A stretch of DNA of 64,000 nt, taken from positions 53,471,978-53,535,977 of the forward strand of contig NC_012871.2 in NCBI RefSeq assembly GCF_000003195.3. The letters run 5' to 3'. Positions 1-8,236 of the stretch are shown here, one piece after another. Each line of letters begins with the position of its first letter. The stretch's first letter is position 1. The position numbers and the translations under genes are program-made. The notes under the pieces are model-generated. The model was not told where the DNA came from. It made no database searches and saw only the letters and a program-made list of their open reading frames with translations. This stretch comes from Sorghum bicolor (taxonomy: Eukaryota > Streptophyta > Magnoliopsida > Poales > Poaceae).

Positions 1-609
1 ACTCCAATCTATATGAGATGATTACTCCTAGATGAATGTGGTGTGATTCTTGATGCAATCCAAAAGAGGATGAGTTAGGATTGGTGTTGCTGCATTGCAT
101 TTTGTGCCTTAATTTCTCCATGGTTTTCATGCTGTGCTTTCATGTTATTGTAAGTTCAGACTTGTGTGGGGGCAAAAAAAGCTTTGTCCCAATCTGTTGT
201 GTAATTGGTGGTGGGTCGAGGAATCTTGATGCCGAAATGTGTTAGGCGAAGCACGATGTTCTGTTAGCTCGTTGTTTGGAATTATGAATGTTTGACATCC
301 TCCAAGGCAAGGCTCCAACTCTTCATCAGTTAACTGCCAAAGTTTATTGTCTGCTCCTGTTTTATGATCACCCACATTTGTTCAAACAATTTAACTGAAG
401 TTTTAAAAAAGAAGACGGTATTCCCCTACTAAACCATCTGCCCCAACATAAATCAACTTCTGGCTATGTGCCTATTTTAGTTCGGAGGTATTATGTAATA
501 TAATATAAAAGCTGGCGATCAGTTTGGGCAGTTTTTTTTTTTTTTTTGAAACTCAGTTTGGGCAGATTTTCCATGTTGCTAGTACAACTTATCTGGACAA
601 CAGGACATA
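1..609. other. Non-coding flank, no gene recognised
   Basis: No convincing gene. The minus strand has a 76-codon ORF (375-145) containing LWQLTDEELEPCLGG, preceded near 357 by an AG that could be a splice acceptor. I do not recognise it, and it could be a fragment of an exon of a neighbouring gene. Part of this stretch (about 195-260) resembles 5600-5660, so it belongs to the local duplications that follow. A T-rich run lies at about 531-547. Confidence 0.4.
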
Positions 610-1010
610 ATGCAGTCCCTTTCACTGGTCAAACATAACCGTATTCCAAATATGAGACTTTCCATTTTAAGTCAATGGCTCACATGGATGTCTCACTCAA
701 TAGTCAATCAGCATGTACTTCAACCTTCAGTCAGTCATGCTTATCTCTGCATCCAGCCGTTTTCGACAACTCATACTCATTGCTTGCGGAGTTGTGGTGA
801 CAGAATTCAGAAATATGTCATCCCTAATTCACGCCGTTCTTCCTGTTAACAAAAAGGAGTCGATACCTTTCAGAGTCAGATCTCGCGTTTGTTGATAACC
901 CAAAGAGTCCACATCAGATAGTTTTGTCGGTGCTAATTTTCTATACGCAGGTCTTGTCATTACTTCTCAAACTAAAATTCTGCATATTCAACAGAATCCC
1001 ATTTTCTTTA
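610..1010. repeat. Partial diverged copy of the local duplicated unit
   Basis: The stretch from about 617 to 790 (CAAACAT..., TCTCACTCAATA, then CAGTCA(T/G)TACTGCTTATC-like words) aligns by eye with about 3085-3190. It appears to be an older copy of the unit repeated at 2190-2385 and 2880-3200. The small plus-strand ORFs here (610-849, 713-895) are not conserved between copies and are not called as genes. Confidence 0.4.
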
Positions 1011-1014
1011 GGAT

Positions 1015-1170
1015 GTCTTCTGTCTATAAGTTGGGAGCACCATCATGTCTTCCTCACGACATACACATGAAGACTTCCGTAGCAGTACTGGATGTGATTT
1101 GCCCATTTTAATTTTGCTTAGAACGGAATAAACATGTTAACGCTGAAATCAAGGAATTCAAAAGACTAAG
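1015..1170 (+). repeat. Local repeat X, copy 1 of 4
   Basis: About 155 bp characterised by ACATGAAGACTTCCGTAGCAG, then GAACGGAATAAACAT and AACGCTGAAATCAAGGAAT. The same ordered words recur at about 2385, 4530 and 5085 in the same orientation. The spacing to copy 2 is about 1375 bp, twice the 685-bp period seen for the neighbouring unit. No coding potential is evident. Confidence 0.7.
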
Positions 1171-1640
1171 GGCATTTTTTGTCTGACTTGTCCTCAAGTG
1201 CTCATCTGGAGGAGCAGCACTTGAGGAGGAGCTACTTTTTATGGCTTCGGCTTCTAGCCTAAACACAGCTTTGCCTAAACACAGCTTTGGCTGCCGAAAC
1301 TAGAGCTGGAACCATGTCAAACAAGCCTCAATGGTGTCGCTTATGAAGATGGGTTTTTTAAGTACACAGGATTCCACCAGCATCTGGAATTGGCAGCAAC
1401 AGCTGCGGTTAAATGCTAATACTTCTTATGTTCTCATAGGTTTTATGTGTTCATTTTGGTGGGGAGAATAATAAGCTAGACGCAGATATAATTTCGCATA
1501 ATGGTTGATTGTTTCGTGTTCTTGGGTAGTCAGATGACCTGTTGCATAATTTGTAACTGGTAGCAGGTTCATAAATCTCTTAGGACACCCGTAAAGGGTG
1601 ACTCATAAGCTAGTTCTAAATATTTTTTATATTTTAATAG

Positions 1641-1641
<1 letters not shown>

Positions 1642-1677
<36 letters not shown>
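1642..1677. repeat. (GA)n microsatellite
   Basis: An uninterrupted GA dinucleotide run of about 17 units, followed by GAAAG. It lies in otherwise non-coding sequence. Confidence 0.95.
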
Positions 1678-1679
<2 letters not shown>

Positions 1680-2045
1680 TTAGCTCTTGATCAAGAGCTA
1701 GGCTCATACACACATTTCAAGATATATATGTGAGAGTGTCATGTGAAGTCATTGCTGAAAGTTAACACTATTGAACAAGTTTAGAGCTAGTAACTGGCTT
1801 ATACCATTGTGGGTGCCCTCAAAGTGTGGTTAGTTTGCATAACTTCTTAACTTTTTTCTCGAATAAAATGAGTTAATGTATCCCCATCTCATTTTTCACA
1901 AGCTAATAATTAGTATGAATATGAAGGATAAAGTCATTCTTAGCTGCATTTTTTTTGTCATTGTTAAGAGTAAAGACTGGATACCAGCCTGACGATGATG
2001 TTGATGGTTTTTTTTTCTGAATGTTCACATGCTCCAACATATGGG

Positions 2046-2125
2046 CCTTCTAACTGGGCTTTGTTGTTATGACCAATTTATTCGAATGGTCCTTCTAACT
2101 GGGCTTTGTTCTTATGACCAATTTA
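2046..2125 (+). repeat. Short tandem duplication, two 35-bp copies
   Basis: A 35-nt block beginning CCTTCTAACTGGGC and ending GACCAATTTA occurs at 2046-2080 and again at 2091-2125. The copies are offset by 45 bp and differ at a single base (TTGTTG versus TTGTTC). Confidence 0.9.
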
Positions 2126-2384
2126 TATATTCGACTGAAATGAGAAGCTGCGCCTTTTTTAATGAACCGATGTTTGCATGATGTATCTGTCTTTTTTTTT
2201 TCTACAATGCAAAGGAGATAAAACTTGCGTGTAAGGAGTGCCCTTTATAAGGAACAGACACCGCAATCCCATCCCGTAGCCGTAGGCCATCTCTGTGTCT
2301 GACTGGCGAGCCCATACCCCCGAGTACCCATTTCAGCCAATCATGCCATATCGTTTTCAAAGGTCAAACATTGAAAACTCCGTC

Positions 2385-2540
2385 ACAAGTTGGGAACATC
2401 ATGTACTCCTGACGATATATACATGAAGACTTCCGTATCAGTAGTGCCTGTGATTTACCCATTTCGAATTTTCTTGGAACGGAATAAACGTTAACGCTGA
2501 AATCAAAGGGATTGACAAGACAAAAGATGACCTAACATGC
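2385..2540 (+). repeat. Local repeat X, copy 2 of 4
   Basis: Contains TGGGAACATCATGTA, ACATGAAGACTTCCGTA and GAACGGAATAAACGT in the same order as the other copies. It differs by substitutions such as CGTATCAG and by small indels. Confidence 0.7.
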
Positions 2541-2639
2541 ATGTAACTAATTAACTTTTCATCACTTAAGGGATGAATGCATCACTTCGTATTGATTCTC
2601 CAAACCAAACATTCCATCAGTGTGAATTGCATTTTCTGT

Positions 2640-3200
2640 CATTGTTAATAGTGAATATCAGCCTGACGAACATGTTGATGGTTTTTCTGAATATTCATCA
2701 CTTAAGAGAGCTTTCACCTATTTTTAGGGAGAGGGTCTTTGTAGAGGCCCGGGTTCCTTTATAACCTCTTTTGGAGTGTCTTTGTTTGTACATAACTCTC
2801 TTTTCCTATCTTAATTGAAAGGCAGTTCGAAAAAAAGAAGTTACATCCTTTTTAATGAATTTTTTGCATGATTTATCTCTTTTTTTCCTACTACAATGCA
2901 CAGGAGATAAAAGATGCGTGTGTAAGGAGGAAATAAAGTGCCTTTTACAAGGAACATACACCGCAATCCCATCCTGTACGCCATAACTGGCGTATCTCTG
3001 TCTGACTATGGCGTGAGAGCCCATACCGGATACCCATTTCAGCCAGAGTTGCTCGGTGCCTATCAATCATGCCATACTATTTTCAAAGATCAAACATTGA
3101 CCTTTCTGTGTCAATTGTTCACATATTGTCTCACTCAATATTCATATCATGTGGTTCCAGTCAGTACTGCTTATCCCTACAGGTCCAACTGTACTATAAA
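2640..3200 (+). repeat. Tandem unit, copy B (about 0.68-kb period)
   Basis: This is the second copy of the unit at 1960-2560, with the same landmarks in the same order and orientation. It is interrupted by an extra stretch at about 2715-2840 that resembles a retroposon tail. The ORFs read across it (2938-3225 plus, 3066-2806 minus) do not survive in copy A and are not regarded as genes. Confidence 0.65.
2715..2840 (+). mobile_element. Probable short LINE 3'-end remnant
   Basis: The sequence GGGTCTTTGTAGAGG... is followed by a T-rich stretch, then CTTAATTGAAAGGCAG and a short A-rich tail (GAAAAAAAGAA, 2829-2839). This is the style of grass LINE 3' ends. It interrupts the second tandem unit. 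No target duplication was identified and no coding remains, so assignment rests on the tail alone. Confidence 0.3.
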
Positions 3201-3239
3201 TTGTTTGTCTTGGCTATGGTTGTAGCATGCCAACGAAAA

Positions 3240-4222
3240 TCGCGCCTGGGCGCAGCTGGCACTATCGGTGCCCTGGACCCCGCTTTGTTCGCTTGAGTTA
3301 CAATCATCGGGGACGATCGCTCCACGACGAGACGGTGGATTCACAGCCAAACAGTCAAGCACATTGCACCATGTTTGCTAAACTTCGTAAGCCACAAGGA
3401 CATTAGGCAAACGACTGTGGCAGACGGCCTGCAGGGACGCGCGTGGGTTCGCCAAATCTCCGGAGGCATCTCTGTCGAAGCAACAAACCAATACAAGCGG
3501 CTCTGGAGGTTGATTGCGACTGAGACCCTAAACAACAATGCGGACCATTTGGTTTGGAGATGGAGCCAAGAGGGATCGTACTCCTCCAGCTCAGCTTATG
3601 GAGCGCTGCACCTGCCTTCGCACCCGGTCCCCGGATGCACTCGGATCTGGAAGACCTAGGCACTGCTTCCGGAAAAGACACTGGACTACAGATAGGAGGA
3701 AACACCACGGGCTTGATGCGCGTGACGAATGTACCTCTGCGACCAAGACCCGGAGACCATCGACCACATCATCACCATCTGCTCCTTCTCCAGACACATC
3801 TGGTGGTTCACTCTGACGGTGCTGGGGGCCGACGCCGCTCAGGTGGGGGGGGGGGGGGGGCTCCCTCCCCACTGGGGGGAGCGGGGAAAACAAAAATGGC
3901 ATAAAAAAAAAGGGAAGGACCCCCACCCCCCCTTTTTGCCCCTGGCATGGGAGCTTTGGAAAAAAAAAAACCCAAAATTCCCAAACAAAGGGGCCCCCCC
4001 CGCGTAACTCCCCCCCCCGATCAAGCAAATCACCAACCTTTGGATAGAGGCGGGAGCGCGCCACCTAGAAAAATTAGTACGCGAGTAATCGCCATGTGTA
4101 ATCAGGCTAGAGGGGTTGCACATTTTGTATACTTCATCATCCCTAGTGCGTCCATGTGCGTTGTAAAAATATCTTCTTAAATACAAAGATACGTAAAACT
4201 TTTGCGTATTAAAAAAAGAAAT
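3240..4222 (+). pseudogene. 5'-truncated LINE (non-LTR) retrotransposon, RT C-terminus/zf-RVT region
   Basis: Plus-strand translation in shifting frames gives the C-terminal part of a plant L1-type LINE polyprotein. Visible are a stretch around 3375-3659 (QGRAWVRQISGG... WRWSQEGSYSSSSAYGAL), then a zf-RVT-like segment around 3729-3830 (CDQDPETIDHIITICSFSR, IWWF), then a WELWK motif near 3950. The frame breaks several times, so it is inactive. It ends with GATACGTAAAACTTTTGCGTATT and a short poly(A) (about 4211-4222), the usual grass LINE terminus. Its 5' part is absent, as is typical of 5'-truncated LINE insertions. The block 3840-4020 inside it is abnormal (see separate entry). No clear target duplication was seen. 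Confidence 0.75.
3840..4020. other. Abnormal homopolymer-run block inside the LINE
   Basis: Runs of G, C and A (for example 14 G from 3844, 9-10 A near 3901 and 3960, 8-9 C near 3989 and 4010) replace what should be ordinary LINE coding sequence. Flanking LINE text is normal and WELWK is still legible, but the residues after it have decayed toward Lys/Pro from A and C runs. This resembles low-quality base calling or misassembly more than natural low complexity. Confidence 0.6.
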
Positions 4223-4529
4223 AGTACTTCTCAAACAAAACAATCCTCAATTCTTGCCATCCTTTCGTTCATAAGAGCGGCGTTAACATCATATTCATGA
4301 CACAATTGACTTGAACTTGTTAAATATTTTCGTTTCCTTTTCCACCATTGGTCACTGTCAGTTCTTGTTTTAGAGTTCACTTGAGCTGAATAATATGAAG
4401 GATTTGATGACCAAAATTCACATCATTCATAGAAATATTTATCTTTGATGCCTTGCATTTGCTAGTAACGAAACTATCCTAGAATTCTGAATATTCAACA
4501 GAATTCCCTTTTCGTTAGTAGGAACCTCC
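4223..4529. other. Non-coding spacer
   Basis: No ORF or recognisable repeat apart from words (ATTCTGAATATTCAACAGAAT, about 4484-4504) shared with about 975-995. It is probably another diverged piece of the local duplications. Confidence 0.4.
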
Positions 4530-4700
4530 GTCTACAAGGTGGGAACATCATGTATTCCTCACGATATATACATGAAGACTTCCGTAGCAGTAGTGCCTGT
4601 AGCCTACCCATTTTGAACTTTCTTTAGAACGGAATAAACATTAACGCTGAAATCAAGGAATTGACAAGACTAATGATGATTTCACATGCATGTAACTATT
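4530..4700 (+). repeat. Local repeat X, copy 3 of 4
   Basis: Carries GGGAACATCATGTATTCC, ACATGAAGACTTCCGTAGCAG, GAACGGAATAAACATTAACG and ACATGCATGTAACTA in the order seen in the other copies. It is closest by eye to copies 1 and 2. Confidence 0.7.
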
Positions 4701-4718
4701 AACTTTTCATTGATACAG

Positions 4719-4904
4719 CATTTAACTTCTAACCTTGATGAAGATTTTGTGCGACAGGTGCACATCAAAGGTCAAGGGGGGTATGGATACTCTACAAACA
4801 ATGGTAGTGGAAGCACATCATCCAAGAACGGTGTTGAGAACATGTGGTGTGTTTTAAGTACATGGAGTTTCCAGCAGAACGAGAACACTCAGCCTCAAAA
4901 ATAA
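4719..4904 (+). other. Possible orphan exon fragment, unidentified
   Basis: A plus-strand open stretch follows a plausible acceptor (TGATACAG at about 4712-4719). It reads NLDEDFVRQVHIKGQGG and then a Gly/Ser/Asn-rich segment (YSTNNGSGSTSSKNG). I recognise no family. No start or partner exons are evident, and it may be chance or a decayed exon. Confidence 0.2.
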
Positions 4905-5084
4905 GTTATTCGGGGAGTCCTAAAATAAAATTTTGAATCCAGAGGGACCACTGCTATAACAGAACGAGAAAATTAATCCCAATAATCCCCTTACATGTGG
5001 GGCTATCTATCAGTACTTTTTTTCACATTACTTCTAAAACTAGATTTCCGGATGTCCAGCAGGATCCCCTTCACCTTGTTTCGC

Positions 5085-5255
5085 GAAGTCTTCTGTCTAC
5101 AGGCTGGAAACACCACAAGTTTCTCATGAGATAGACATGAAGGCTATGATTTCCCATTTTTCTTTTCTTATTAGGACTGAATAAAGATTGGCATTTGACT
5201 GAAGGAATTGACAAGAGTAATGAGAATTCACATGCATGTAATGTAACTCTTAGCT
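5085..5255 (+). repeat. Local repeat X, copy 4 of 4 (most diverged)
   Basis: Contains GTCTTCTGTCTACAGGCTGG, GACATGAAGGC, GGACTGAATAAAGATT, GAAGGAATTGACAAGA and ACATGCATGTAATGTAAC. The order matches copies 1-3, with more substitutions and a gap. Confidence 0.6.
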
Positions 5256-6059
5256 TAGTATTGACTATTGACTAGGATTCATGCAGGCATACAATATTAC
5301 AACAGAGCAGCATTACACACTTGTTTTTTTTTTCAAAAAAGTTAACAGTATTAAACCCCATGAAACATTGGACTACAGTACACAAATAACAAGAAAATTA
5401 TACAAGAAAACTAGAGAAAACAAATAAACCCAGCAGATTCTGGATTACTTCTGGAGTAGTTCTTAAGTTGTTATTTTGTAAAATATTATGATTTAATAGT
5501 TTATGAAGATGGTGTCTTAATAAGTTCTATTGGGCTATTAGGATGCAACTGTGATTTCGATGCAAGGATTGACTTCTGATGCATTACACTAAGGGCAAAA
5601 CTAGAACTAAGGTGTAATTGGTAGTGAGTTGATGACTTGATGTGAAAATATGTTGATGCCACTCTGGACGTTCGTATATTCTAACTAGTCTGACCAGCCT
5701 CAACTAGTTCAAATACAAATCTCTCATTTTCAGCTATTTGCTGCACATGTTTATCTAATGTACTCTGAGGCAATAATCTATGTAAATGATTTTCTTTTCA
5801 AAACTTCTGAAGTGCAGTTTGTATAAATTTGAGACAAGAAAGAGTACTAGGCCAATTTTCACTAAATTAGCTGCTCCTTATTTTATAATTTTAAGTGGTG
5901 CTGTTACCAATTTATTCATCTGAAACAAGCAAAATTATATCAAGGTTCTGTAACTGAACTCTAGAAGATGTCTATCCTAAAATCTCACAGAACATATTAT
6001 GAGTACATTTGGTTAGATCTTATTATATTTGCTCAGCTTGGTAGCTCAAGTTTGAAAGT
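5256..6059. other. Non-coding AT-rich spacer
   Basis: No ORF above background and no recognised element. The piece at about 5600-5660 resembles 200-260. If the NLR gene has further 3' exons or a 3' UTR, they could extend into this stretch on the minus strand, but I cannot define them. Confidence 0.4.
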
Positions 6060-6548
6060 TCTGATTTCATCTAGCCCAAACCATTGATACCACGCCTGAT
6101 GGATCTCCACGGTGGCCAGCCTTGCGTTGAGGTGCGTCTGTTACGTGTTGATGTTGGCCAGAGCCTTGGCAATCTGATCCCATAGCGGCTCATCGGAATC
6201 TGGCAGCTCTGATATCAGATGTTATGTGGCTGTTGGGATTGAGAGAGTTGAGGGGAATGACGGCGGCTACCATGTTACAGTACCCACGGGTACTGTTCAT
6301 AGTCTAGGGCTGTGAGGGCAAGAGAGGCCAGCCGGGGGCCTTTCCCATGGCCAAGGAAGGGTTTCTTTCTTAATTCTTGCTTGATTAGATTGATACATCT
6401 CTCCTTATATAGAGAGGTTTACTTGACTCCCAAACAAGACTTACTTGACCCCTAAGCCAGCGACTCTTATCTCTAATTAACCCTAACACACTAATGGGCT
6501 ATCCAGCCAGCCCAAGCCCAAGCCCAATGCCCCTGACATACTCTAACA
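6060..6548 (-). mobile_element. Truncated Copia-type element: 5' LTR plus gag start
   Basis: On the minus strand an LTR runs 6548 to 6220 (TGTTAGAG...CATAACA, 329 bp). It is followed by a primer-site-like TCTGATATCAGAGC (6219-6206), a variant of the usual Copia TGGTATCAGAGC. Next comes about 150 bp of leader/gag start with GCCAAGGCTCTGGCCAACAT (encoding AKALANI), quickly broken by a stop. No second LTR or pol is present, so this is a deleted relic. It lies just downstream of the NLR exons on the same strand. Confidence 0.65.
6220..6548 (-). repeat. LTR of the truncated Copia relic
   Basis: It begins TGTTAGAGTATGTC and ends CCACATAACA (minus strand), giving TG...CA ends. A TATATAAGGAGAG-like TATA box lies at about 6413-6400 on the minus strand. 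Confidence 0.6.
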
Positions 6549-6722
6549 ATACCACAGTAGTAATAATAGGAAAATTACTTTTGGAAATTCCTTGGCATCT
6601 TGATAACATGAGGAAATCTGTCCCATTCTAAAACAGCATATGATACAAAGAACTAGAACAATAGTCTGAATCTTTTTTTCTTTGGATAGATGGAAATTTA
6701 GAATGTACTTGGAATGATGTAC

Positions 6723-6810
6723 CTGCTGTTTTGCCATCATATGGAGCCCCATTTGTTGAGTTGCTTGATGATAGTGAGGCACAATGTCTTCCATTTGTTT
6801 CCAGCGAGGA
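6723..6810 (-). CDS. Candidate fourth exon of the NLR gene (tentative)
   Basis: On the minus strand an acceptor CTCTCTCTGTAG precedes 6810 and a donor CAG/GTACAT follows 6723. Read in phase with the end of exon 3 (after its CAG/GTACTT donor), the 88 bp is open and encodes a Ser/Asn-rich segment (SSLETNGRHCASLSSSNS...). If used, the stop in exon 3 (7208) is spliced out and the protein extends further. No homology was recognised, so this rests on splice signals and open phase only. Confidence 0.3.
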
Positions 6811-7207
6811 CTACAGAGAGAGGAGCATCAAGATGTCGATAATTACATCACGTAAGTGCGGCGATTTATTTTTTATAGAACTTGTGACTTATGGACCAAC
6901 TAGGGATGCCCAAAGCCATTAATCTCACAAACATCTAAATACATGGACCCGAGGACTTGAACTCTAGTAGGTGGAATCATGCGCCAATGACTCTTGTGCT
7001 TTTCATAGCAAACCCTCTTTCTTAACACACAGCAAATTTACATAGAATATGTATATAGAAAGTAACTTGAGTATTTCTGCCCCCACCTTTCGGTCTTATA
7101 TTTTGTAAACCAAACTTTTCAACTTGAAGTTCAATGTTTCCAAAATGGCATTGGTGAAAGGACATCGTCAAGCTAAAACTACTTCCTTTGAATTAAATCA
7201 ACTACAG

Positions 7208-8236
7208 CTAATTTGGGCATACAACAGTTTGTGTCTGAATATGGTAAAGTACCTGAGATTCCTCTGGTTCATCAGCTACATCTAACGGTGAAGTTGATTC
7301 CAATGCAAACTCTGGATGGCTTCCCATAATTTTGTCTTCCATAGAAGATATTTCTGTCTGGCTGGGTTGAGGAACTGGAACCTTATCAGGCTGAGAATAA
7401 GGTACCCTGCCTGGTTGAGAGTGTCGATCATGTCGTTCGCTATTTGGATCCTTGTCTGTCTGAGGATGCTGATCAGGTTGAGGGTCAGGAATCTTCTCTG
7501 TCTGAGTTTGCTCACCTTGCAGTTCAGAATTAAATTGTACGATTACACTCTCCTGGCAACCAGACAAGTCAATTGTGCAATGACGCCGGGGTGTTCTTAG
7601 TCTCCTGAATGATGCAGGCAATTTTGTGAGTCTAACACACAGTGATAAATTAAGATATTTTAGACTAGGAAGCATGCCAAAGGACTCATGCACACTTCCA
7701 AGACTGCGGCAATCTTGTAGGTTCAGGTAAACAAGCTTTCTCAAACTGTTCTCCACACAAGGCAGTTCTTTCATGTCCAACCTTGAGGCGTCAAGGTACC
7801 TTAATTGCTTCAGCTGACAAACACAAGCTGGCAGTTCCGTGATACCACAACCACTAAGATCCAAGACACGCAAGTACTTATTTCCTGAGATCACTTCACT
7901 GACAGCGATAAGAATCCCAGGTTTGAGTTCCTGCAGATCGGCTGTGGGTCTCAGAATTAGTGACCTGACCTTTTGTGGACGGTACTTGGTAAAAACTGGG
8001 AGCTGTGCATAGCGATGGTCACAATAAGTCAAAATGCCCTGTTCCTTTTCTTGAGAAAAACAACATGTCGGACCGGCCTCTTCTTTTTCTTCAGGAAAAG
8101 AACTGACTGCCTCTTCACCTTCTAAAACCACAAGGATATCTTTGTGCGAGATGAAACGGGCCAGTTCATATGCCATGCAATGCATGCGTAGCACCTCACC
8201 TGTTGCGCCAGAGTTTCCTTCAGCATCATCCTCAAC
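7208..8236 (-). CDS. NLR exon 3: MHD-like motif, LRRs, Pro/Gln-rich tail
   Basis: The acceptor is TTTTTCAG before GTTGAGGATG (8236). The exon opens with [17 protein letters not shown], the position of the ARC2 MHD motif, here M-H-C. Leucine-rich repeats follow ([61 protein letters not shown]). Then comes a tail of degenerate QPD/QPG/QPS repeats ([30 protein letters not shown]) and an acidic end. The stop lies at about 7208, but a good donor (CAG/GTACTT near 7254) could splice to a further exon. Plus-strand and alternate-frame ORFs here are shadows. Confidence 0.85.
   Translation of the reverse strand, partial: VEDDAEGNSGATGEVLRMHCMAYELARFISHKDILVVLEGEEAVSSFPEEKEEAGPTCCFSQEKEQGILTYCDHRYAQLPVFTKYRPQKVRSLILRPTADLQELKPGILIAVSEVISGNKYLRVLDLSGCGITELPACVCQLKQLRYLDASRLDMKELPCVENSLRKLVYLNLQDCRSLGSVHESFGMLPSLKYLNLSLCVRLTKLPASFRRLRTPRRHCTIDLSGCQESVIVQFNSELQGEQTQTEKIPDPQPDQHPQTDKDPNSERHDRHSQPGRVPYSQPDKVPVPQPSQTEISSMEDKIMGSHPEFALESTSPLDVADEPEESQVLYHIQTQTVVCPN

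Larger units (their letters stand above)
1960..2560 (+). repeat. Tandem unit, copy A (about 0.68-kb period)
   Basis: Ordered landmarks recur about 680-690 bp downstream: CAGCCTGACGA...GTTGATGGTTT (1985 and 2655), CTACAATGCA(A/C)AGGAGATAAAA (2203 and 2892), the CCGCAATCCCATCC block (2262 and 2961) and CCCATTTCAGCCA (2325 and 3032). It contains repeat X copy 2 at 2385-2540. The copies are diverged with indels, so the duplication is old. Confidence 0.65.

Noticed and set aside
3591..4243. Minus- and plus-strand ORFs of 90-157 codons over the homopolymer block
   Set aside because: They are Gly/Pro/Phe/Lys low-complexity readings of the suspected artefact and antisense of a decayed LINE.
6092..6553. 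ATACC at both sides of the truncated Copia as a target duplication
   Set aside because: The left match lies within the element's own internal sequence, so it is probably chance.
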